This document shows positions 7,757-14,548 of a stretch of DNA of 18,802 nucleotides, in pieces. How positions within the stretch are numbered: position 1 is the first letter of the stretch; each line of letters begins with the position of its first letter. The notes under the pieces were generated by a model that was not told the origin of the DNA, made no database searches, and saw nothing but the letters and a program-made list of their open reading frames with translations. Position numbers and translations under genes: made by a program. Source of the stretch: Acidobacteriaceae bacterium (GTDB lineage: Bacteria > Acidobacteriota > Terriglobia > Terriglobales > Acidobacteriaceae); contig JASHUR010000052.1 in the NCBI GenBank assembly GCA_030039895.1, positions 1-18,802 on the forward strand, in the 5' to 3' direction.

Positions 7757-9907
7757 TCAGTTCGCCTGCTTCGCCGCTCCCTCCAACGTTTCAGACGCAC
7801 GTGTGATCGCCTGTGTCAGCACGCCGAGCTGTTGCTGTGCCGTCGCTGCGTCGTGCGCGTCAATCGCCTCGTTCACGCCCGGAATCACCACCGCAGCATA
7901 GCCGGTATATTCGCCCGGAGCGTAAATCGTGTGCTTGAACCACGGACGGTTCGGCAGCCCCTGCGGCGACAGCAGGTCTTCCTCCGTCTGTCGCAGAGCG
8001 GTGTTCAGTGCTGCATCGTTCGCCTGTGGATTTTCCTCAAGCGGCTTTACAACCTCCGCTGCAGCCAGAAAGCGATGCGCCGCATACAATGCGGGATCGA
8101 AATCAAGACTTACTTTGTCTCTCTTCGCCTTCTTCTCTGCATCAATCAGATAACCAGTAATTTCCCGCGCATAGGTCACGTAGTCGTAGGGCAGCACATC
8201 GGCGTCCGCCATATTCAGCGCTTCCAAGCCGAACACCCGCGCCTGCTCCTGCTCGTACACAAACGTAGGATCGGCATTCTGCGTAAACCACTGGAAGTCA
8301 TCAAACGCAGAGTGGTACACTCCATACGGCCCGCTCGACCTGATGTCTGTTGCAGGTACGCCGAAGTGCTGGATAAACGGCGTATAGTCCGACCCGCTGC
8401 CCAAGTCACCGATGCGTGGGCCGTTCTGGTTCAGATCGCCTTCCCAGTGCTCGTTGAAGCCGAGCCTTGGCTCATTCTGGTTACGCCTCTGCTGCTGTCG
8501 CGCCAACCATTGCTCGTACACCGTTCCACCGGAGGGGCTCGGAACCTGCATGGTCACGGCGCGCACAAACTCCTTCAGTGACGGCACCGCCTCAGCCCCA
8601 AAGTTCGGTCCGGATACACCAATATCCATGTTGAAATAGGCCACCGCGTGCGCCAACTGCGGCCCATGCGCCTCAGTCCACTCTGTCGAGCCGATTAGGC
8701 CCTCCTCTTCGCCGTCCCAGCTTGCAAACACGATCGTCCGCTTCGGCCGCCATCCCTGCTTCAGTAGGGTCCCAATGCCGCGTACTGCCTCCAGCATGGC
8801 CGCTGTACCGCTGTTCGGATCCACCGCGCCAAAGGTCCACGCGTCACGGTGGTTGCCGGCGATCACCCAGTCGTTTGGATACTCCGTCCCCGGAATCCGC
8901 CCAATCACATCCCACAACGGGCGAAAAGCATAGTCCTGCTCAAGCAGCATATGCACCTTCACGTTGCCGGCTCCGCCGACATGGTAGGTAAACGGCAGCG
9001 CGCCCTGCCACCCATTCGGCACTGTATGCCCGCCCAGGCCCTCCAGGATCGGCTCCGCGTCATGCCAGGAGAGCGGTGTAGCCGGAATCTTCGGCATGGC
9101 TGGTGACTCGCTCGGCGGAATGCGCTTGGACGCGGGCAGGTCCGGCGTCGAGGCAATCCCCGGGGTCGTCACGTCGCCCGGAAACTCGAACATATACTCC
9201 ACTGACCCGCGCTGTACGCCCGTCTCCGGCCTGTATGGCCCGTTCGGATACGTGTCGCCCCGGAAGTACCCGTCATCCTGCGGATCGGAGTAAAAGATCA
9301 CTCCGGCAGCGCCATGCTGCTGCGCAAGGAACACCTTGACGCCCCGGTAATTCGCTCCATAGCGCACCAGGACAATCTTTCCTTGCACACTCACGCCCAG
9401 CTTCACAAGTGCAGCAAAGTCCTGCGGCCTCCCGTAATTCGCATATACCACCCCGGCTGTGATATCCGCTGACGGCGACGAGGCGCTAAACGGCGTCTCA
9501 ATGCGTGGATCATTCTCATAGCGATCGCCCTCCACCTGCTCGCGCGTCGGTCCAGTCATAAGCAGCTTGCCGTCAGCACTGAACGCCTGCACTTCGATCT
9601 TCTTCGGCAGGTTCATCCATGCGACATAGGGAACGATCTTCGTCTCCAGCCCGGCAGCCCGGAATTTCGCTGCCACAAACTCCGCAGTGGCATAGTCTTC
9701 CTTCGATCCGGCAACGTGCGGGGCTGCGGTCAGCGCTTTCAGGTCCGCTCCGGCAATCTTCGCATTTGGCACAGCCATGAACTCGTCGTCCAGCTTTGAC
9801 TGTGCGGAAAAGTCCCTGTATCCGAGGAATCCGGCCTGCGTTTGTTGCGCCATCGCAAATGCGGGCAAGAGTGCGAAAAAAACCAGAGAACGCCGAACCG
9901 CCTTCAA
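7757..9907 (-). CDS. Secreted M28 zinc metallopeptidase, glutamate carboxypeptidase II (PSMA)-like
   Basis: Predicted exported co-catalytic zinc peptidase releasing C-terminal acidic residues or small peptides. The best start is TTG 9907, giving 716 residues, because AGGAG lies 7 nt upstream and a signal peptide then starts immediately (KAVRRSLVFFALLPAFAMA, cleavage near AMAQ). The longer frame to 10012 adds 35 polar residues ahead of it. The domains are a protease-associated (PA) insert with QGKIVLVRYG and GAAGVIFYSDP, an M28 core, and a C-terminal transferrin-receptor-like dimerisation helix bundle. Zinc ligands and catalytic residues match human PSMA in order and partly in spacing: H353 and D363 (NHRDAWTFG), E400/E401 (SWDGEEEG), D428 (YFNMDI) and H532 (GVYHSAFDD). 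It ends tail-to-tail with the ABC exporter (1 bp gap) and is divergent from the bacilliredoxin gene. Confidence 0.93.
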   Translation of the reverse strand: MKAVRRSLVFFALLPAFAMAQQTQAGFLGYRDFSAQSKLDDEFMAVPNAKIAGADLKALTAAPHVAGSKEDYATAEFVAAKFRAAGLETKIVPYVAWMNLPKKIEVQAFSADGKLLMTGPTREQVEGDRYENDPRIETPFSASSPSADITAGVVYANYGRPQDFAALVKLGVSVQGKIVLVRYGANYRGVKVFLAQQHGAAGVIFYSDPQDDGYFRGDTYPNGPYRPETGVQRGSVEYMFEFPGDVTTPGIASTPDLPASKRIPPSESPAMPKIPATPLSWHDAEPILEGLGGHTVPNGWQGALPFTYHVGGAGNVKVHMLLEQDYAFRPLWDVIGRIPGTEYPNDWVIAGNHRDAWTFGAVDPNSGTAAMLEAVRGIGTLLKQGWRPKRTIVFASWDGEEEGLIGSTEWTEAHGPQLAHAVAYFNMDIGVSGPNFGAEAVPSLKEFVRAVTMQVPSPSGGTVYEQWLARQQQRRNQNEPRLGFNEHWEGDLNQNGPRIGDLGSGSDYTPFIQHFGVPATDIRSSGPYGVYHSAFDDFQWFTQNADPTFVYEQEQARVFGLEALNMADADVLPYDYVTYAREITGYLIDAEKKAKRDKVSLDFDPALYAAHRFLAAAEVVKPLEENPQANDAALNTALRQTEEDLLSPQGLPNRPWFKHTIYAPGEYTGYAAVVIPGVNEAIDAHDAATAQQQLGVLTQAITRASETLEGAAKQAN

Positions 9908-9914
9908 AGAGCCG

Positions 9915-9919
9915 CTCCT
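9915..9919 (-). promoter_or_regulatory. Ribosome-binding site fixing the TTG start of the M28 peptidase
   Basis: On the minus strand AGGAG is followed by 7 nt and then TTG at 9907, directly ahead of a typical signal peptide. This decides between the TTG and the upstream frame start at 10012. Confidence 0.65.
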
Positions 9920-9990
9920 GACTTGAATTTTTGAATCTCTACAGCTTACAACAGCCCTTATCTCCGCTTCCCTTGCACCCACCGGAACCG

Positions 9991-9996
9991 TACAAT
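9991..9996 (+). promoter_or_regulatory. Possible -10 element for the bacilliredoxin gene
   Basis: TACAAT is a good match to the TATAAT consensus. A weak -35 candidate (TTCCCT) lies 17 nt upstream. The predicted transcript would start near 10003, leaving about 36 nt before the ATG at 10039. The -35 match is poor, so this is tentative. Confidence 0.3.
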
Positions 9997-10023
9997 AAAG
10001 ACACGCCCGCAAAACCGCGGCCT

Positions 10024-10029
10024 GGAGGA
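10024..10029 (+). promoter_or_regulatory. Ribosome-binding site for bacilliredoxin
   Basis: GGAGGA ends 9 nt before ATG 10039. It shows that the in-frame extension back to 9931 is not used. Confidence 0.7.
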
Positions 10030-10038
10030 AACGAGCGA

Positions 10039-10464
10039 ATGTATCCCGAAATCATGGTCATTCCCATGCGCGAGGAGCTTACCCGCGCTGGAATCAAGGA
10101 AACACGCACGGCCGAGGAAATTGACGCCGCTCTGGCAAAGCCCGGAACAACCATGGTGGTCGTGAACTCGATCTGCGGTTGCGCCGCCGGTAAAATGCGC
10201 CCCGGTGTCCGCCTCGCCATGCAGAATTCCGTCCTCCCCGACCAATCCGTCACGGTATTTGCCGGTCAGGACCGCGAAGCCACCGAACGCGCACGCAGCT
10301 ACTTTGAGGGACAGCCGCCGACATCGCCCGCGATCGCGATTCTGCGCGACGGCAAACTCGTTTATCTCATGCAGCGGTTTGTCATCGAAGCAAATACCGC
10401 CCAGGCGATCGGTCAGGAATTGGCCCGCGCCTTCAACGAATACTGCGCCAAGACCACCGCATAG
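10039..10464 (+). CDS. Bacilliredoxin (BrxA/BrxB family)
   Basis: Small cytoplasmic thioredoxin-fold protein predicted to remove bacillithiol from S-bacillithiolated proteins. The 141-residue product has the family hallmark CGC motif (NSICGCAAGKMRPG, C46 and C48) and the conserved N-terminus MYPEIMVIPMREEL, at the normal family length. The conserved MYPE start and the GGAGGA ribosome site fix ATG 10039 rather than the longer frame from 9931. Family knowledge says it works with bacillithiol made by BshA/B/C; none of those genes is in the window. It is divergent from the M28 peptidase and convergent with glycogen synthase, ending at a hairpin terminator, so it appears to be a single-gene transcript. 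Confidence 0.93.
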   Translation: MYPEIMVIPMREELTRAGIKETRTAEEIDAALAKPGTTMVVVNSICGCAAGKMRPGVRLAMQNSVLPDQSVTVFAGQDREATERARSYFEGQPPTSPAIAILRDGKLVYLMQRFVIEANTAQAIGQELARAFNEYCAKTTA

Positions 10465-10481
10465 CCCGGCTCTTCTGCTGC

Positions 10482-10514
10482 AAGAAGCCCCGCTTCAGGT
10501 GGGGCTTCTTCTTT
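10482..10514. terminator. Bidirectional hairpin terminator between bacilliredoxin and glycogen synthase
   Basis: A perfect 10-bp inverted repeat (AAGAAGCCCC at 10482-10491, GGGGCTTCTT at 10501-10510) encloses a 9-nt loop. Short T-rich runs flank both arms: CTTCTTCTTT on the plus strand and GCTTCTTG on the minus strand. It sits between two convergent stop codons (10464 and 10526), so it can end both transcripts. Confidence 0.75.
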
Positions 10515-10525
10515 CAGGCCTGCCC

Positions 10526-11983
10526 TTAACTGCGCCGCCGGGCCACCTGTTGGTAAACATCAACATACTCTTTGGCGGGCTTCTGCCATGTATACGACTT
10601 CGCCATTCCGTTCCGCATGATTTGCACCCAGCTCTTCTTGTCGTTCCGGAACACTTCCAGTGCCCGCTCCAGCGCCGAGTAAAAATCATCCGCTGTCTGG
10701 TTCATAAACTTAAATCCCGAACCAACCTGTGTTGCGGCGTCCCACTCATCCACCGTGTCATCCAACCCGCCCGTCGCGTGCACCACAGGGACTGTCCCAT
10801 ACTTCATGCTGTAAATCTGGTTCAATCCGCACGGCTCATAGCGTGACGGCATTAGGAAGATGTCGGCGCCTGCCTCTACTTTGTGCGCCAGTATGCTGTC
10901 ATAAGCAATCTTGATCGATGCCGTGCCATGGTACTGGTTCTGAATCGTCCGGAACAGCCCTTCATAGTAGGGCTCTCCAGTTCCGAGCGCGATCAAAAAT
11001 ACATCTCCGCTCAAAAGCCTGGGAGCAATCTGTGCAATCAGGTCGAAACCCTTCTGCGTCGCAAAACGAGACACAATCCCCAGCACCGGTGTTTCGTCCG
11101 CAACATGCTCTGCTCCAAACGCATGCAGCAGATCGCGTCGGCACTCCTTCTTCCCTTCCAGATTCTCCGGCGTGTAATGCGCCGCAATGTTATGGTCGGT
11201 TGCCGGGTCCCACTCCTTGTAATCCACCCCGTTCAGGATTCCGTGGAGGTCCGCGGCCCGTGTGCGCAGCACGCCGTCGAGCTTTTCGCCAAACTCCGGA
11301 GTCTGGATCTCCTCCGCATACTTGCGGCTCACGGTAGTGATTGCGTCCGAGTAAACAATCCCGCCCTTCAGAAAATTGAATGTGTCGTAGTGCTCCACAC
11401 GGTCCATCGTGAAAATTTCCCACGGAAGCAGCAGGCGCTCAGTCGTCTGCGGCGGAAACCATCCCTGATATCCGGCATTGTGGATTGTCAACACCGTCCC
11501 TGCATTCCGAAGGGCAGGGTCAAAGTAATAGATCGTTCTCAGATACACCGGAATCATCGACGTTTGCCAATCGTGCGCATGGAAGATATCCGGTACGCCA
11601 AGCTGCTTGGCGGCCTCAAGCACTGCGCGCGAAAAGAGCCCAAACCGCTCCCAGTTGTCTGGATAGTCCCCTGTTTGGGTCGCATACAATGATTCCCGGT
11701 CGAACATCTCTGGACAATCGACAAAATAGAACTGCACACCGTCGTGCACTCCACCATCGAGAATGGCTGAAAACCGGTTGTAGTACTGGAACGGGATCGT
11801 CAGGCTGTGAATGGCCACAGCCTTCTCCGGCGCGCGTTCCCTGACCTGGCGATAATACGGCAAATAAACCGTCGCCCTGTGGCCTAGGCTCACAACTTCA
11901 CGCGGCACAGCGCCTACTACATCAGCCAGCCCGCCAGTTTTCACGTAGGGAACGCATTCAGAGGCCGCAAAGACAATGTGCAT
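10526..11983 (-). CDS. glgA: Glycogen synthase (ADP-glucose, GT5 family)
   Basis: Transfers glucose from ADP-glucose to the non-reducing end of alpha-1,4-glucan in bacterial glycogen synthesis. The 485-residue length is normal. The N-terminus MHIVFAASECVPYVKTGGLADVVG carries the KTGGL ADP-glucose binding motif (K15). The later FHAHDWQTS segment and the C-terminal RYEPCGLNQIYSMKYG with TGGLDDTV form the retaining glycosyltransferase nucleotide-binding and catalytic face. NQIYSM replaces the more usual TQLYGL; the key glutamate is kept. A GGAG lies about 11 nt upstream of ATG 11983, a slightly long spacing. No glgB, glgC or glgP is adjacent, so it stands alone, convergent with bacilliredoxin and divergent from rsmA. 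Confidence 0.95.
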   Translation of the reverse strand: MHIVFAASECVPYVKTGGLADVVGAVPREVVSLGHRATVYLPYYRQVRERAPEKAVAIHSLTIPFQYYNRFSAILDGGVHDGVQFYFVDCPEMFDRESLYATQTGDYPDNWERFGLFSRAVLEAAKQLGVPDIFHAHDWQTSMIPVYLRTIYYFDPALRNAGTVLTIHNAGYQGWFPPQTTERLLLPWEIFTMDRVEHYDTFNFLKGGIVYSDAITTVSRKYAEEIQTPEFGEKLDGVLRTRAADLHGILNGVDYKEWDPATDHNIAAHYTPENLEGKKECRRDLLHAFGAEHVADETPVLGIVSRFATQKGFDLIAQIAPRLLSGDVFLIALGTGEPYYEGLFRTIQNQYHGTASIKIAYDSILAHKVEAGADIFLMPSRYEPCGLNQIYSMKYGTVPVVHATGGLDDTVDEWDAATQVGSGFKFMNQTADDFYSALERALEVFRNDKKSWVQIMRNGMAKSYTWQKPAKEYVDVYQQVARRRS

Positions 11984-12065
11984 ACAGGATCGTGCTCCGT
12001 TTTATTCTCTTATGATGCATGGAGAGTGTTTCGGTCGCGCAAAAGCTGAGTCTATACCGTTGGCT

Positions 12066-12071
12066 CATAAT
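12066..12071 (+). promoter_or_regulatory. Possible -10 element for rsmA
   Basis: CATAAT lies 23 nt before the TTG start of rsmA in the 111-bp region shared with glgA. No good -35 is visible 16-18 nt upstream, so confidence is low. Confidence 0.2.
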
Positions 12072-12094
12072 GTGTCCGCCCCATGTGAGGAAGA

Positions 12095-12877
12095 TTGAGA
12101 CAAAAACCAAAGCTGGGTCAAAATTTTCTCGTCGATCCCGCAGCCAGCGCGGCAATCGTCGATGCTCTTGGTGACATCTCCGCGAAAACCGTCGTCGAAA
12201 TCGGCCCTGGAGCAGGCGCCATTACGGAGATTTTAGCCGCACAGGCTCGCCGCCTCATTGCAATCGAGCTGGATCGTGATCTTGCCTCGCAATTGCGCGC
12301 TCAATTCCCTTCGATAGAGATTGTCGAGGCGGACGTACTTTCCATCGATCTCACTACCTTACGACAGGGTGAAGAAAAATTGCTTGTGGTCGGCAATTTG
12401 CCCTACTACATCACTTCGCCGATTTTGCTGCACCTTTTCAGCGCCTGTGACATTGTCTCAATGGCGGTTGTTATGATGCAGCGCGAGGTCGCAGAGCGCG
12501 TTCTAGCTGAGCCCGGATCAAGCGACTATGGGCTACTGTCGGCAACGGCGCGGCTGTACTCGCGAATCGAGCGCGTCCTTGATCTTCCACCCACTGCCTT
12601 CGTGCCCCCGCCTCAGGTACGCTCCACTGTCCTGAGGCTGACGATGCAGCCACGCTTTACAGAACTCGGCGTGGAACCACGGCCATTCCTGGCCTTTCTC
12701 AGGCAATCCTTCGCGCAGAAGCGAAAGACGCTCGCGAAGAACCTGCGTTCAGCTGGTTTTGCCTCAGCCAGAATATCCAGTGCGCTCTCAGAGTCACGAA
12801 TGCCCGGCACGGCGCGCGCCGAGGAAGTCGATCTCCAGCACATGGCCGCGATTTATAAGTCTCTCGCCGCAAACTAG
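12095..12877 (+). CDS. rsmA: 16S rRNA (adenine1518-N6/adenine1519-N6)-dimethyltransferase
   Basis: Dimethylates two adjacent adenines in the 3' terminal helix of 16S rRNA using S-adenosylmethionine, a late step in 30S assembly; loss gives kasugamycin resistance in other bacteria. The 260 residues include the conserved N-terminus PKLGQNFLVD, SAM motif I EIGPGAGAITE (35-45), acidic E58 and D80, the catalytic NLPYYITSPI (101-110) and the C-terminal helical domain (LRQSFAQKRKTLAKNL). The start must be TTG 12095: the in-frame codon three triplets upstream is TGA, and no ATG occurs before the conserved motif. GAGG lies only 4 nt upstream, a short spacing, and a start-stop ATGTGA sits at 12083-12088. 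The stop TAG shares CTAG with the stop of the convergent gene. Confidence 0.95.
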   Translation: MRQKPKLGQNFLVDPAASAAIVDALGDISAKTVVEIGPGAGAITEILAAQARRLIAIELDRDLASQLRAQFPSIEIVEADVLSIDLTTLRQGEEKLLVVGNLPYYITSPILLHLFSACDIVSMAVVMMQREVAERVLAEPGSSDYGLLSATARLYSRIERVLDLPPTAFVPPPQVRSTVLRLTMQPRFTELGVEPRPFLAFLRQSFAQKRKTLAKNLRSAGFASARISSALSESRMPGTARAEEVDLQHMAAIYKSLAAN

Positions 12878-14433
12878 CGGTGGGGATGACCGCCGGACGC
12901 TGGCGCCGGGGCCCGCGCTGGGGGCGGCGCACGGAACTCTGGTGCCGGAGTCGAAACTCTGCCTTCCCCAACCCTGGGTGCAGGCGTATAGACTCGTCCT
13001 CCATTTGCTTCACCAGGACGGAAGGGAGGTGTATACACCGGGTGCTCCCCACTATTTGAAGGCTGGTAGACCACACCACCGTATGCACGGCGCACCATCA
13101 CGCCCGGGTTTGTCCTCTGCATGGTTGAGCTAAAGCCCTCGCCGAGTGGCCCTCCCTGAGACGGGTGGATCGAGCGTGAAAGCGGGGCGATACTCTTGCC
13201 CTCATACTGGAACGACTGAGGTTGCGACTTACGAACGCCAATAGAGCCGTAGAGCTGGGTAAACTGCTGCCCTCGATTGACTGCAACTAAAGGCTGATGA
13301 GGAATGGGCCCATGACCCGGTCGTCGAATCCGCCTGGGCCGAAGCGGAATGTGATATCCGGCTGGAGCCGACCAGATTACCGCATAGGGATACCAGCCTC
13401 CATCGAAGCCAAACCCGTCCCATCCGCAGTTGCCCGGGAACCACATCCAGCCGAACCCATCGAAATAACTCCAGGCGCCGCAACGGTAGGGCCACCAGCC
13501 CCAGGGATATCCGGAAATCCAGGTATATCCGATGCCGTCGTAGTAACCCCACGAGCCAAGTCCATAGGGGTCCCAGTCGGCGGTTACTCCTGACGGGGCC
13601 CAGCCCTCACCGTACCCGGGGACGTTGTACCAGTAGCCATAGGCATCCAGATCGCTCCAGGCAGGATTCTCCGGATTGCCGCTCGCCGCCCTTGCCTCCG
13701 TGGCATTCTGGTCAAGCTCTGCGAGCACTTCATCCCGATCCGAATTCCACTGGTCCCAGCTGTTCGCTGCCACACTCTCGACAAGCTGATATTCGTTGGG
13801 GTTTGCCGCGTTGAAGCGCGCGGACTGGTTGGTATGAATGTCGGCCGAAAGCCCTTCGGAGTTGCTTACGTGCACGCTGCCATGCGTAACCGCCAGTTCC
13901 GGCGTGCTGTCCAGATCTACTCGAAAAATGCTCCCGTCATCGGGGGTGATGCTGTTTTCGCCAAAGCAGACTGTATATTCCCCTGCTCTCCCATTCAGTT
14001 CGTAGTAGGTCAACCCGCTGTCAGCCTCAATTACGGTCACCGTGCTACCGTCCGCATTCGTGCCCAATTTCGTGATGGTGATCGAGCTGTTCGGGGTAAC
14101 GCGCGCTACGCTGCCATCTTCAAACTGAATTTCCGCCCGGCCGTCCTCTGACGTAACCAACCGCATGCCCTGCACCACCGGCATATTAAGTTGCGCTTGC
14201 TGAAAGTCGACTTGCGACCCGTTGAAGACCTGTACCGCCCCCTGGACGTCGCTTAAGCGCACGGCTCGAGCATTTGCTGCAGGAGCAGCCTCCTGAAGTG
14301 AAGGCTGCGCATCCGGTGGAGGCGGAGGCGCAGAGGTCTGGCTTTGCGCACAAGCAAAGCCACCGCTCGTTATAAGCAGACAGAGAGCCAGGCAGTTATG
14401 CAACCAATTCAATCCAAGTGATGGGCGCCGCAT
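12874..14433 (-). CDS. Secreted FecR-domain protein with Trp/Tyr/Gly-rich (DUF6600-like) repeat region
   Basis: Function unknown. ATG 14433 gives 519 residues: a signal peptide (about 1-30, ending SGGFACAQ), a proline-rich linker (PPPPPDAQP), a FecR-like beta domain (about 55-180, with RAEIQFEDGSVARVTPNS and SIFRVDLDS) and an aromatic region at about 265-355. The aromatic region has two related units about 26 residues apart, WGYYDGIGYTW and WSYFDGFGWMW, resembling the DUF6600 type of repeat common in Acidobacteria. The C-terminus is a Pro/Arg/Gly-rich low-complexity tail. Although it carries a FecR domain, no FecI sigma factor or TonB receptor is nearby, so a signalling role like that of true FecR is not supported; a cell-surface or matrix role is a guess. 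The TTG at 14448 is part of the ribosome-site region and is rejected as the start. Confidence 0.82.
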   Translation of the reverse strand: MRRPSLGLNWLHNCLALCLLITSGGFACAQSQTSAPPPPPDAQPSLQEAAPAANARAVRLSDVQGAVQVFNGSQVDFQQAQLNMPVVQGMRLVTSEDGRAEIQFEDGSVARVTPNSSITITKLGTNADGSTVTVIEADSGLTYYELNGRAGEYTVCFGENSITPDDGSIFRVDLDSTPELAVTHGSVHVSNSEGLSADIHTNQSARFNAANPNEYQLVESVAANSWDQWNSDRDEVLAELDQNATEARAASGNPENPAWSDLDAYGYWYNVPGYGEGWAPSGVTADWDPYGLGSWGYYDGIGYTWISGYPWGWWPYRCGAWSYFDGFGWMWFPGNCGWDGFGFDGGWYPYAVIWSAPAGYHIPLRPRRIRRPGHGPIPHQPLVAVNRGQQFTQLYGSIGVRKSQPQSFQYEGKSIAPLSRSIHPSQGGPLGEGFSSTMQRTNPGVMVRRAYGGVVYQPSNSGEHPVYTPPFRPGEANGGRVYTPAPRVGEGRVSTPAPEFRAPPPARAPAPASGGHPHR

Positions 14434-14439
14434 CGCGCA

Positions 14440-14446
14440 CCTCCCC
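14440..14446 (-). promoter_or_regulatory. Ribosome-binding site fixing the ATG start of the FecR-domain protein
   Basis: GGGGAGG on the minus strand ends 6 nt before ATG 14433. The alternative TTG start at 14446-14448 overlaps this element, so it cannot be the real start. Confidence 0.7.
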
Positions 14447-14488
14447 AATAAACCAAACCAATCCTACTTAATATCAACGTGTCGGCCT

Positions 14489-14503
14489 GCGAAAAAGTTT
14501 CGC
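14489..14503. other. Perfect short hairpin between the small secreted protein and FecR-domain genes
   Basis: GCGAAA, a 3-nt loop, then TTTCGC: a 6-bp perfect stem in the 115-bp gap 14434-14548. There is no T-run on either side, so it is not a convincing intrinsic terminator. It could be an attenuator, an mRNA processing site or chance. The rest of the gap shows only AT-rich DNA. Confidence 0.3.
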
Positions 14504-14548
14504 CTTCTATGCACGCCGTTTTGCTCCTATTTCTATTTATATAGACGA

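Noticed and set aside
7634..8581. 315-codon plus-strand open frame
   Set aside because: It lies antisense to the M28 peptidase and the end of the ABC gene. Both of those have full family motifs; this product is Arg/Leu-rich with no recognisable domain, as expected of a shadow frame in GC-rich DNA.
9931..10038. N-terminal extension of the bacilliredoxin frame
   Set aside because: The family starts at MYPE, and GGAGGA sits just before ATG 10039. The extension covers the likely promoter.
10883..11692. 269-codon plus-strand open frame
   Set aside because: Antisense to glgA, whose motifs are intact. No ribosome site or family resemblance was seen.
14434..14448. TTG 14448 as start of the FecR-domain protein
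   Set aside because: The TTG overlaps the GGGGAGG ribosome site that serves ATG 14433.
14489..14503. Intrinsic terminator after the small secreted protein gene
   Set aside because: The stem is only 6 bp and no T-run follows on either strand. It is kept only as an unexplained hairpin.
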